DNA from: HyVt-337 sp964428895
GTDB taxonomy: Bacteria > Planctomycetota > Phycisphaerae > SM23-33
Assembly: GCA_964428895.1 (NCBI GenBank)
Contig: CAYRZU010000098.1
Location: 1 to 8,658, forward strand
Reading direction: 5' to 3'
DNA: 8,658 bases
A model generated the notes under the pieces. The model saw only the letters and a program-made list of their open reading frames with translations. It made no database searches and was not told the origin of the DNA. Position numbers and translations under genes: made by a program. Shown one piece after another: positions 1 to 7,033 of the stretch. Each line of letters opens with the position of its first letter. Positions within the stretch are counted from its first letter, which is position 1.

Positions 1-483
1 TCGCGGGCCAAGGAGCGGATCTTCAGCTTCCGCAACAAGGCCATGCAGTGGGACCCCAAGAACCAACGGCCGGAACTGTGGGACGTGTTCAATACGCGTC
101 ACTATCCGGGCGAATCGTTCCGCGTGTTCCCGCTGAGTAACTGGACGGAGTTGGACGTCTGGAACTACATCTACGTTGAAGACATCCCCATCGTGCCGCT
201 CTATTACGCGGCCGAGCGCGAGGTGGTCCATCGCGACGGCATCATGCTGCTGACGGGCAACATCATTACCCCGCAGCCGGATGAGCGTGTCGAAAAGGCG
301 ATGGTCCGCTTCCGCACCCTGGGCTGCCAGCTTTGCACCGGGGCGGTTCGCAGTGAGGCGGACACCTTGGAGAAGATCATCGGCGAGGTGGTTCTGGCCA
401 CGACGAGCGAACGCGAGAACCGGGCGGTCGACCAGGACCGTGACGGATCGATGGAAGAAAAGAAGATCGAGGGTTACTTCTAA
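1..483 (+). CDS. cysD: Sulfate adenylyltransferase subunit 2 (CysD), 3' part
   Basis: This is the C-terminal 160 residues of the small catalytic subunit of ATP sulfurylase, which with the CysN GTPase makes APS from sulfate and ATP in the cytoplasm. The frame is open from base 1, so the gene begins upstream of the window; the first in-window Met (base 43) is internal. Roughly the first half of the usual ~300 residues is missing, including the N-terminal PP-loop region. Family hallmarks are SRAKERIFSFRN at the edge, QWDPKNQRPELW (window residues 16-27), the PLSNWTELDVWNYI stretch (about 44-57), FRTLGC (about 104-109) and the closing SMEEKKIEGYF. Where many CysD proteins read GCYPLTGA, this one reads GCQLCTGA, giving a Cys-x2-Cys pair at window residues 109 and 112. 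The TAA stop abuts the ATG of cysNC, so the two are surely one transcript and probably translationally coupled. The identification is secure; only the missing 5' end limits it. Confidence 0.95.
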   Translation, partial: SRAKERIFSFRNKAMQWDPKNQRPELWDVFNTRHYPGESFRVFPLSNWTELDVWNYIYVEDIPIVPLYYAAEREVVHRDGIMLLTGNIITPQPDERVEKAMVRFRTLGCQLCTGAVRSEADTLEKIIGEVVLATTSERENRAVDQDRDGSMEEKKIEGYF

Positions 484-2397
484 ATGAGTGTCGTCGAACT
501 CCTGCAGCAAAACGAACGGAAAGACCTGTTGCGGTTCATCACCGCCGGCAGTGTCGACGACGGCAAGAGCACCCTGATCGGGCGGCTGTTGTACGAGTCC
601 AACTGCATCTTCGAAGACCAGCTGGACTCGGTGCAGAAGGCGTCCGGCCGCCGGGGCTCGTTCCATGACGAACTGGACCTGTCGCTGCTGACCGACGGCC
701 TCAAGGCCGAGCGGGAGCAAGGCATTACCATCGACGTGGCCTACCGGTATTTCTCCACGCCCGGGCGAAAGTTCATCGTGGCTGACACCCCCGGGCACGA
801 GCAGTACACCCGCAACATGGCCACCGGCGCATCGACCGCCAGCCTGATGGTCATTCTGGTCGACGCCAGCCAAGGCGTGCTGGTCCAGTCCAAGCGCCAC
901 GCCTTCATCGCGTCGTTGCTGGGCATTCAGCACGTGGTGGTCACCGTCAATAAGATGGATTTGGTCGACTACCGCCAGGAGGTCTTCGAGGAGATTCGCC
1001 AGGACTTCAGCGACTACGCGGCCAAGCTTGATGTTCGCGACCTGACCTTCATTCCCGTCAGCGCGCTGGAAGGCGAGAACATCATCAGCCACAGCCCGAA
1101 GATGCCCTGGTACAGCGGCACGACGCTGATGAATTACCTGCAAACGGTTCACATCGCCTCCGACGCCAATCTGATCGACCTGCGATTCCCGGTGCAGATG
1201 GTCCAGCGCCTGGACGACACCACGCGGGCCTATCTGGGCACGGTGGCCTCAGGTGTGATGCGGCCGGGCCAGGAGGTGCTGGTCATGCCGACCGGCACGC
1301 GCAGCCGAATCGCTCGGCTGATCGGGCCCGACGGCGACCTGGACGAAGCGTACCCGCCGTTGGCGTGCAGCGTGGTGCTGGAAGACCAAGTCGACGTCAG
1401 CCGCGGCAACCTGATCGTTCACAGCCACAACCTTCCCCACGTGGGCAATACCGTTGAGGCGATGCTGGTGTGGATGTCGGAAGAACCCATGCAGCCCGGG
1501 CGGAACTACGTGCTCAAGCACACTACCCGCACCATGGGCGCCACGATCTCGGCCCTGCGATACCGGATGAACGTGGAGACCCTCCACCGCCAGGATGGCG
1601 ACCAGTTGGAACTCAACGAGATCGGCCGGGTGGTCGTGGATGTCAGCCAGCCGCTGATGTACGACGCCTACGCCAACAACCGAACCACGGGCGGGTTCAT
1701 TCTGATCGATCGGGTGACCAACAACACGGTGGCGGCCGGCATGATCCTGGAGCGCGACCCCAACGAACTGCTCGACAGCGGCGAACACCACGTCCAGCAG
1801 CCGCGCAGCGAACACGTGCACACGTCGCTGGTCTCGCCGGGCGACCGCGCCCAACGGCTTGGCCATCAGGCGTGCACGGTGTGGCTGACGGGCTTGGTTG
1901 GGTCGGGCAAGACCACGACCGCCTATTCGCTCGAGAAGCGGCTGTTCGACCAGGACGTCTCCTGCTGCGTGCTGAATGGGGCGAACTTGCGTTTGGGCCT
2001 GAGTCGGGAGCTGAGTTTCTCCGCGGAGGATCGCTACGAGCAGGCCCGCCGCGCCGCGGAAATCGCCAAGACCCTCAACGAGGCCGGCTTGGTGGTGATC
2101 TGCGACTTCACCAGCCCGTACGCCAAGGATCGCGACGCGGTCCGCCAGATCGTCGGGGACGACCGGTTTGTGGAAATCCACGTGGACGCGCCGTTGGAGG
2201 TCTGTCGGCAGCGTGCCCCCGAAGATGTCTACGGCCAGGCGGATCGCGGCGAGATTTGCGTATTCCCGGGTGTGACGGCCCCCTACGAGGCCCCGGCCGA
2301 GCCGGCCCTGCGCTTGCCGACCGCGGAGATTCCGGTCGACGAATGTGTGGAGCGACTGGTAGCGCTGTTGGTGCGGCAGGGCGTGCTGGCGTCGTAG
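484..2397 (+). CDS. cysNC: CysNC fusion: ATP sulfurylase GTPase subunit plus divergent APS-kinase domain
   Basis: This 637-residue protein fuses the GTPase subunit of ATP sulfurylase (CysN) to an adenylylsulfate-kinase-like domain (CysC), normally giving sulfate to APS to PAPS in one complex with CysD. The CysN half (about 1-430) has P-loop GSVDDGKST (22-30), EREQGIT (76-82), DTPGH (101-105), NKMD (156-159) and SAL (193-195), then EF-Tu-like beta-barrel domains from about 232 to 425. A polar His-rich linker (about 431-463) leads to the CysC half (about 464-637) with P-loop GLVGSGKTT (470-478). That half is divergent: the usual DGDN reads NGAN (498-501), RxENIRR reads RYEQARR (517-523), RDPKGLYKKAR reads RAPEDVYGQAD (577-587), and GEIxxFTG reads GEICVFPG (589-596). 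ATP binding looks possible, but kinase activity or substrate may be altered. The ATG follows the cysD TAA directly; GAGGG at 469-473 is a plausible ribosome site. The CysN call is certain, the kinase function is not. Confidence 0.95.
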   Translation: MSVVELLQQNERKDLLRFITAGSVDDGKSTLIGRLLYESNCIFEDQLDSVQKASGRRGSFHDELDLSLLTDGLKAEREQGITIDVAYRYFSTPGRKFIVADTPGHEQYTRNMATGASTASLMVILVDASQGVLVQSKRHAFIASLLGIQHVVVTVNKMDLVDYRQEVFEEIRQDFSDYAAKLDVRDLTFIPVSALEGENIISHSPKMPWYSGTTLMNYLQTVHIASDANLIDLRFPVQMVQRLDDTTRAYLGTVASGVMRPGQEVLVMPTGTRSRIARLIGPDGDLDEAYPPLACSVVLEDQVDVSRGNLIVHSHNLPHVGNTVEAMLVWMSEEPMQPGRNYVLKHTTRTMGATISALRYRMNVETLHRQDGDQLELNEIGRVVVDVSQPLMYDAYANNRTTGGFILIDRVTNNTVAAGMILERDPNELLDSGEHHVQQPRSEHVHTSLVSPGDRAQRLGHQACTVWLTGLVGSGKTTTAYSLEKRLFDQDVSCCVLNGANLRLGLSRELSFSAEDRYEQARRAAEIAKTLNEAGLVVICDFTSPYAKDRDAVRQIVGDDRFVEIHVDAPLEVCRQRAPEDVYGQADRGEICVFPGVTAPYEAPAEPALRLPTAEIPVDECVERLVALLVRQGVLAS

Positions 2398-2400
2398 CAA

Positions 2401-3474
2401 TTAGGCGATCGCGGCGGCGATCCGATCACCCATTTCAGCCGTTGATAGGGCGGCGCTCTTGTCGGCGGCAATATCAATCGTTCGAGGGCCATCGGTGATG
2501 ACGGCATCGACGGCGGTTTCGATCGCGTCGGCCTCGGCCTCGAGCTTCAGCGAATAGCGACACAGCATCGCGGCGCTGAGGACCATGCCGATGGGGTTGG
2601 CGATTCCCTTGCCCGCAATATCAGGGGCTGATCCGTGGATGGGTTCATACAGGCCGGGCCCGCCGTCGCCGAGCGAGGCCGACGGCAGCAACCCCATCGA
2701 GCCGGCCAACACCGACGCCTCGTCGGTCAAGATGTCGCCGAACATGTTGCCGGTGACGATCACGTCGAACCGGGCGGGTTGCTGGATCAGGTACATGGCG
2801 GCGGCGTCGACCAGGATGTGCTCCAACGCCACATCGGGGAACTCGCGGGCCATCAAGGCCTCGGTGGTCGCCCGCCACAGGCGGGAGACTCCTAGCACGT
2901 TGGCCTTATCGACGGAGGTCAGCTTGTTGCGCCGGCAGCGGGCGGCTGTGGCGGCGATGCGAACGATGCGCTCGATCTCGCCGGTGGTGTAGCGCATGGT
3001 GTCGTAGGCAAACTCGCCGCTGGCATCGGAGCCGCGGTCACGCTCCCCGAAGTAGATGCCGCCCGTCAGTTCCCGCATGACCAACACGTCGACGTCGCGC
3101 ACCAAGTCGGTCTTGAGCGGGGTGGCTTCTGCGAGCAGTGGGTGGACCCGCACCGGGCGCAGGTTGGCGTAGAGGCCGAGCTCCTTGCGAATCTTCAGCA
3201 GGCCTTGTTCGGGTCGGACGGGGGCGTTGGGATCGTCCCATTTGGGCCCACCGACGGCGCCCAGCAGGACCGCGTTGGAGGTCTGGCAGAGCTTCACCGT
3301 GTCGGCTGGCAGGGCGTTACCGGTGTCGTCAATGGCAATGCCGCCGATCGACCCCTCGGTAAACTCGAACGAATGGCCGAACCGGTTCGCTACGGCTAGT
3401 AGGGCTTTTTGTGCTTCGGCGGTGACTTCCGGGCCCACGCCGTCGCCGGGCAAGATGGCGATTGTTGCCTGCAT
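2401..3474 (-). CDS. leuB: 3-isopropylmalate dehydrogenase (LeuB)
   Basis: LeuB is an NAD-dependent cytoplasmic beta-decarboxylating dehydrogenase that turns 3-isopropylmalate into 2-oxoisocaproate (leucine route). In citramalate users the same enzyme converts beta-methyl-D-malate to 2-oxobutyrate (isoleucine route). The 357-residue length is normal. Visible sites are the N-terminal ILPGDGVGPEV, substrate arginines R96, R106 and R134, catalytic Y141 and K190, metal aspartates D223, D247 and D251 within NMFGDILTDEAS, and the NAD-loop GSAPDIAGKG (281-290). E89, L92, L93 and V193 match the positions that read the isopropyl group in Thermus LeuB, so leucine-type specificity looks kept. The start at 3474 is chosen because AAGGAG lies 9 bases upstream and the family N-terminus begins there; the in-frame Met at 3555 would add 27 unrelated residues overlapping cimA. 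It is the last gene of the minus-strand operon, 25 bases after cimA, and its TAA is 3 bases from the cysNC stop. Confidence 0.96.
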   Translation of the reverse strand: MQATIAILPGDGVGPEVTAEAQKALLAVANRFGHSFEFTEGSIGGIAIDDTGNALPADTVKLCQTSNAVLLGAVGGPKWDDPNAPVRPEQGLLKIRKELGLYANLRPVRVHPLLAEATPLKTDLVRDVDVLVMRELTGGIYFGERDRGSDASGEFAYDTMRYTTGEIERIVRIAATAARCRRNKLTSVDKANVLGVSRLWRATTEALMAREFPDVALEHILVDAAAMYLIQQPARFDVIVTGNMFGDILTDEASVLAGSMGLLPSASLGDGGPGLYEPIHGSAPDIAGKGIANPIGMVLSAAMLCRYSLKLEAEADAIETAVDAVITDGPRTIDIAADKSAALSTAEMGDRIAAAIA

Positions 3475-3483
3475 GAACGAGTG

Positions 3484-3489
3484 CTCCTT
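3484..3489 (-). promoter_or_regulatory. Ribosome binding site of leuB
   Basis: The minus strand reads AAGGAG here, ending 9 bases before the ATG at 3474. It sits in the 25-base gap between the cimA stop and leuB. It decides the leuB start in favour of 3474 over the longer reading from 3555. Confidence 0.8.
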
Positions 3490-3499
3490 GCGATAGAGG

Positions 3500-5080
3500 C
3501 TACTGAGTGGGCTCGCCCAGTCCCCGGCCGTGCGTCCGCAACAGACCAAATTCAATGCTGTCTCGGACGGCTTGCCAACTGGCTTCGATGATGTTGGCCG
3601 AGGCGCCGACGGTGGTCCACATCTCGTGGCCGTCCGTGGTGTCGATCAGGACGCGGGTGACGGCGCCGGTGGCCTTGTCGGAATCGAGGATACGGACCTT
3701 GTAGTCAACCAGGCGGAACTGCTCCACGCCGGGATAGCTTTCGATGAGCGCCTTTCGCATAGCGTGGTCGAGCGCGTCGACCGGGCCGACGCCCTCGGCG
3801 GCGGTGTGGTAAAGCTTCTCGCCGACCTGCAGCTTGGTGTTGGCCTCGGCCAAGAGACCTCGGCCTTGGCGGTGTTCGACCACGACCATGAAGTCAATCA
3901 GTTCGAAGAACGACCGGTAGTCCGGCTGATTGCGGCGGATCATTAGCTCCACCGACGCTTCGGCCGACTCGAAGGCGAACCCGCGGCTTTCCAGTTCCTT
4001 GATTTCCTCAAGAATTCGGGTCACCAGTTCTTCGTCGCCGCCGGTCAGGCCGAATTGCTCGACCTTGTGTCGCAGATTGCCTCGTCCGGACAGTTCCGAG
4101 ACCAGGACGCGGCGCGTGTTGCCCACGCACTCGGGGTCGACATGCTCATACGAGCCCTGGTCGCGTTGAATGGCGGCTACGTGAATGCCGCCTTTGTGGG
4201 CGAAGGCGCTTCGGCCGACGAACGGGGCATGGGTTGGATGGGGGACGTTGGCAATCTCGCTGAGCTGACGAGACAGGCTGGTCAGCCTTTCCAGGTGCCC
4301 TTCGGGCAGGACGCGCTGGCCGACCTTGGTCTCCAGGTTGGCGATGATGGCGCACAGATCGGCATTGCCGCAGCGCTCGCCGATGCCGTTGACCGTGCCC
4401 TGGACATGTTCGCAACCGGCGTGTAGAGCAGCCAGGCTATTGGCGACGGCGCAGCCGCTGTCGTTGTGCATATGGCAGCCCAGGGGAACGTCGACGGCTG
4501 CGCGGACGGCCCGGACGATGTCGGTTACTTGCCAAGGCAGCATGCCGCCGTTGGTGTCGCACAGGACCACGGTGGACACCCCCCCCTCGGCGGCGGCCTT
4601 GACGCACGCCAGCGCGTAGTCCGGATCGGTCAGGTAGCCGTCAAAAAAATGCTCGGCGTCGAAGAAGACCTCTCGGCCGGCCTTGGCGAGGTAGGCGATG
4701 CTGTCGCGGATGATGCGGAGGTTGTTGTCCAGGTCGGTCCGCAGGACCTCGGTGACGTGCCGGGTCCAGGTCTTGCCGACCACAGTAACGACGGGGCTTT
4801 CGGCGTCGAGCAAGGCGCGGATGTTGGCGTCGTTGTCAGGGGAACTGTTGGGCCGGCAGGTGCTGCCGAAGGCGGCGATCTTGGCGTGTTTGAGGGGCAG
4901 CTTGGCCGCCTCGGCAAAGAACGTGGCGTCTTTAGGGTTGGACCCGGGCCAGCCGCCTTCAATGACGGTCATGCCGAACTCATCGAGGTGGCGAGCGATG
5001 TGCAGCTTGTCGTGCACCGTGAAGTTGATGCCCTCGCTCTGCGCGCCGTCGCGAAGCGTGGTGTCATAGAGCGTGATCAT
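3500..5080 (-). CDS. cimA: (R)-citramalate synthase (CimA)
   Basis: CimA condenses pyruvate with acetyl-CoA to (R)-citramalate, the first step of threonine-independent isoleucine synthesis. The 526-residue protein belongs to the long citramalate synthase branch of the LeuA/HMGL-like family. It opens with YDTTLRDGAQSEGINF (5-20) and has IEGGWPGSNPKD (40-51), features I associate with CimA rather than 2-isopropylmalate synthase. The TIM barrel carries R10-D11, E143, the metal histidines H203 and H205 (GCHMHND) and NGIGERCGNAD (231-241). HKGGIH (295-300) is the family's catalytic motif, and a LeuA-type regulatory domain follows from about 390 to 515, where related enzymes bind the feedback amino acid. 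The ATG overlaps the leuD TGA (ATGA), with AGGAG 6 bases upstream. It lies between leuD and leuB, whose products handle its downstream intermediates, which supports citramalate as product. A leucine-pathway role is less likely but not excluded. The coding strand holds a T7 run (4643-4649) and a G8 run (4579-4586). Confidence 0.93.
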   Translation of the reverse strand: MITLYDTTLRDGAQSEGINFTVHDKLHIARHLDEFGMTVIEGGWPGSNPKDATFFAEAAKLPLKHAKIAAFGSTCRPNSSPDNDANIRALLDAESPVVTVVGKTWTRHVTEVLRTDLDNNLRIIRDSIAYLAKAGREVFFDAEHFFDGYLTDPDYALACVKAAAEGGVSTVVLCDTNGGMLPWQVTDIVRAVRAAVDVPLGCHMHNDSGCAVANSLAALHAGCEHVQGTVNGIGERCGNADLCAIIANLETKVGQRVLPEGHLERLTSLSRQLSEIANVPHPTHAPFVGRSAFAHKGGIHVAAIQRDQGSYEHVDPECVGNTRRVLVSELSGRGNLRHKVEQFGLTGGDEELVTRILEEIKELESRGFAFESAEASVELMIRRNQPDYRSFFELIDFMVVVEHRQGRGLLAEANTKLQVGEKLYHTAAEGVGPVDALDHAMRKALIESYPGVEQFRLVDYKVRILDSDKATGAVTRVLIDTTDGHEMWTTVGASANIIEASWQAVRDSIEFGLLRTHGRGLGEPTQ

Positions 5081-5637
5081 GGCGTGCTCCTGTGGGCTAC
5101 CAGCCCGGTCTTGCGCGCGTAGGCGAACAGGCCGCCTGCGGCAATGACATCACGGGCGTCGCCAAGTGGGTGGAACGACCAGCTGGCGGATCCGTCGGTG
5201 CGGGCAATTGTACCGGCCGTCAGGTCGACCGTCAGTTCATCTCCGGTAGCAATTTGCTCGCACAGGCGTTCGGCGGTCTCCAGCGGGTAGACCTCGCCGG
5301 TGGCAATGGCGTTGCGGAAGAAGATTCGGGCGAACCCCTCCGCGATGATGACCTTCACGCCGGCAGCGCCGAGGGCGATAGGGGCGTGCTCGCGGCTCGA
5401 CCCGCACCCGAAGTTCCGTCCGCCGATGATAATCGGGTAGAGGCCGACCTCCTGGCCGGCCGGGACGAGGCGCGTTGGGTAAGCGCCTTCCGGCAGGCCG
5501 CTGAGAGCGAAGCTGCCGAGCTTGCGGTAGTCAGCCTCCACCGTCGGCACGTGCGACAAGTGCTGGGCCGGGATGATCTGGTCGGTATCGATGTTGTCAG
5601 CCACGACAAAGGCCGGGCCGGTGATGATGTCGCTCAT
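5077..5637 (-). CDS. leuD: 3-isopropylmalate dehydratase small subunit (LeuD)
   Basis: LeuD is the small swivelling-domain subunit of isopropylmalate isomerase. With LeuC it interconverts 2- and 3-isopropylmalate, and citramalate and beta-methylmalate via citraconate. At 186 residues it is in the family range and of the short, archaeal-like form. Hallmarks are the NIDTDQIIPA stretch near residues 15-24 and the GGRNFGCGSSREHAPIAL stretch near 73-90. An in-frame ATG lies 12 bases upstream at 5649, but GGAG sits 6 bases before the ATG at 5637 and nothing comparable precedes 5649, so 5637 is preferred. The gene follows leuC by 17 bases. Its TGA overlaps the cimA ATG by 4 bases, so cimA translation is probably coupled to leuD. 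Confidence 0.95.
   Translation of the reverse strand: MSDIITGPAFVVADNIDTDQIIPAQHLSHVPTVEADYRKLGSFALSGLPEGAYPTRLVPAGQEVGLYPIIIGGRNFGCGSSREHAPIALGAAGVKVIIAEGFARIFFRNAIATGEVYPLETAERLCEQIATGDELTVDLTAGTIARTDGSASWSFHPLGDARDVIAAGGLFAYARKTGLVAHRSTP
5087..5091 (-). promoter_or_regulatory. Ribosome binding site of cimA
   Basis: The minus strand reads AGGAG 6 bases before the cimA ATG at 5080. The site lies inside the last codons of leuD, so leuD translation runs over it before terminating at the overlapping TGA. This arrangement is typical of termination-reinitiation coupling. Confidence 0.75.
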
Positions 5638-5643
5638 GGCTGG

Positions 5644-5647
5644 CTCC
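5644..5647 (-). promoter_or_regulatory. Ribosome binding site that sets the leuD start
   Basis: The minus strand reads GGAG 6 bases before the ATG at 5637. The alternative in-frame ATG at 5649 overlaps this site and has no purine-rich element of its own, so the shorter leuD is favoured. Confidence 0.65.
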
Positions 5648-5654
5648 ATGATGG

Positions 5655-7031
5655 CTACTGCAAGTAATCTCTCGGGTCGGCGATCTTGCCAGCCAGGGCG
5701 GAGGCCGCGGCCGTGGCGGGGCTAGCGAGATAGATGCGCCCTTCCAGGTGGCCCATTCGACCAGGGAAGTTGCGGTTGGTGGTGGAGATGCACGTCAGCG
5801 GCTCGTTCATTCGGCCGAAGGTGTCGGTCGGCCCGCCCAGGCAGGCGGCGCAGCCAGGGTTGGCCGACATGATGACACCCGCCTCGATCAGGATATCCCA
5901 CAGGCTCTTCCCGTCGAGGGTGGCCTCTTTGAGGTGGGCCATTACGCTGGGGGTGGCGGCCACGCCGAAGGTATCGATGGCCACAGACCGTCCGCGGACG
6001 ATTCTGGCGAAGGCGTCGAAATCGGTATCCTTGCCGCCGGTGCACGAGCCGATGTAGGCGCGGTCGAGCTTGACGTCGGCGCAATCGCTAACTGGCGCCA
6101 CGTTGGCCGGATCGGGCGGCTGTGCGACGACGGGCTCGAGGTCGGCCAGGTCTATCTCATGGTGGCTGATATAAGCGGCGTCGGTGTCGGCGGCGAGGCA
6201 CACGTAGTCGCGCGTGGTGCCGCCGGCCTGGCCGGCCGCTTCCACGAAGTTGCAGGTCATTTGGTCGGCGGGGAACACGGCGTTCTTCGCGCCCGCTTCG
6301 ACACCCATGTTGGCGATGGTCATGCGGTCTTCCATCGTCAGCGACGCGATTCCGTTGCCGGCAAACTCCATGGCGCGATAGGTCGCGCCGTGGACGTCGA
6401 CCAGGCCGATCAGGTGCAGGATTACATCCTTGGCCATCACGCCGTCACGCAGGGAGCCTTCCAAGACGAACAACATAGACTCGGGAACACGAAGGAGGAT
6501 CTTGCCCGTGCCGAGCACGAAGGCCGCGTCGGTATTGCCCACACCGGTGGCGAACTGCCCGAATGCGCCGGCGGTGCAGGTGTGGCTGTCCGTGCCGATG
6601 AGCACCTCGCCGGGCCAGGTGTGCCCCTTCTCGGCCAGGGCCGAATGGCAAACGCCGGCGAAGCGGCTGCCGAACTGTTTGGCGCCATGACCGGCTGCGG
6701 CGTCGAACGTCCACGTGCCTTGCGGATCGTCGATGACGTCGTAGAAGTTCTGGATGCCCTGTTCGTTGGCGAAGGTCCGAAGCAGGTCCACGTTTCGCTG
6801 AGACCGCTGGTCGCAGGTGAAGATGTAGTGATCCGGAATGATGACCACGCGGTCCGGATTCCAGACGCGGGCATCGGAACCAAACTCGCGCTGAAACACA
6901 CCGATGGTGCCCGGCCCGCAGACGTCGTGGGTCATCAGGACATCCACGTTGGTCATGGTCGTTTCGCCGGGGGCGACGGAGGCCTTGCCGGCGGCGCGGG
7001 CCAGGAGTTTTTCGGTTAGTGTCAGAGCCAT
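5655..7031 (-). CDS. leuC: 3-isopropylmalate dehydratase large subunit (LeuC)
   Basis: LeuC is the Fe-S catalytic subunit of isopropylmalate isomerase and works with LeuD, encoded next. The 458-residue protein belongs to the aconitase superfamily. Visible family marks are GTDSHTCTAGAFG (146-158), IGSCTGG (327-333) with cluster ligand C330, and NPGCAACLGG (391-400) with ligands C394 and C397. STTNRNFPGRMG (416-427) carries conserved substrate-binding residues. All three 4Fe-4S cysteines are present, so it should be active. In this operon it probably serves both isopropylmalate (leucine) and citramalate (isoleucine), as the shared LeuCD enzyme does in citramalate-using bacteria. The ATG at 7031 lies 2 bases after the stop of the small ACT gene, and its Shine-Dalgarno GGAG (7040-7043) is within that gene's last codons. 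Confidence 0.97.
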   Translation of the reverse strand: MALTLTEKLLARAAGKASVAPGETTMTNVDVLMTHDVCGPGTIGVFQREFGSDARVWNPDRVVIIPDHYIFTCDQRSQRNVDLLRTFANEQGIQNFYDVIDDPQGTWTFDAAAGHGAKQFGSRFAGVCHSALAEKGHTWPGEVLIGTDSHTCTAGAFGQFATGVGNTDAAFVLGTGKILLRVPESMLFVLEGSLRDGVMAKDVILHLIGLVDVHGATYRAMEFAGNGIASLTMEDRMTIANMGVEAGAKNAVFPADQMTCNFVEAAGQAGGTTRDYVCLAADTDAAYISHHEIDLADLEPVVAQPPDPANVAPVSDCADVKLDRAYIGSCTGGKDTDFDAFARIVRGRSVAIDTFGVAATPSVMAHLKEATLDGKSLWDILIEAGVIMSANPGCAACLGGPTDTFGRMNEPLTCISTTNRNFPGRMGHLEGRIYLASPATAAASALAGKIADPRDYLQ

Positions 7032-7033
7032 GG

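Noticed and set aside
1249..2400. A 383-codon open frame on the minus strand opposite cysNC
   Set aside because: Its product is low-complexity in R, H, G and V, shows no family motif, and lies wholly under a well-supported gene. Long antisense frames are expected in GC-rich coding DNA.
2407..2422. An inverted repeat GATCGC-GGCG-GCGATC near the convergent stops, as a possible terminator
   Set aside because: The stem is only 6 bp, it lies in leuB alanine/isoleucine codons, and no T-run follows in either direction.
3475..3555. A 27-residue N-terminal extension of LeuB from an upstream ATG
   Set aside because: The extension overlaps the end of cimA and does not resemble LeuB. The ATG at 3474 has AAGGAG at correct spacing and gives the usual N-terminus.
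5638..5649. An alternative leuD start four codons upstream
   Set aside because: No ribosome site precedes it, and the GGAG that would serve the downstream ATG overlaps it.
5748..7019. A 423-codon open frame on the plus strand opposite leuC
   Set aside because: The translation is a G/V/H/A-rich shadow with no recognisable domain and no ribosome site, while leuC on the other strand has all cluster cysteines and family motifs.
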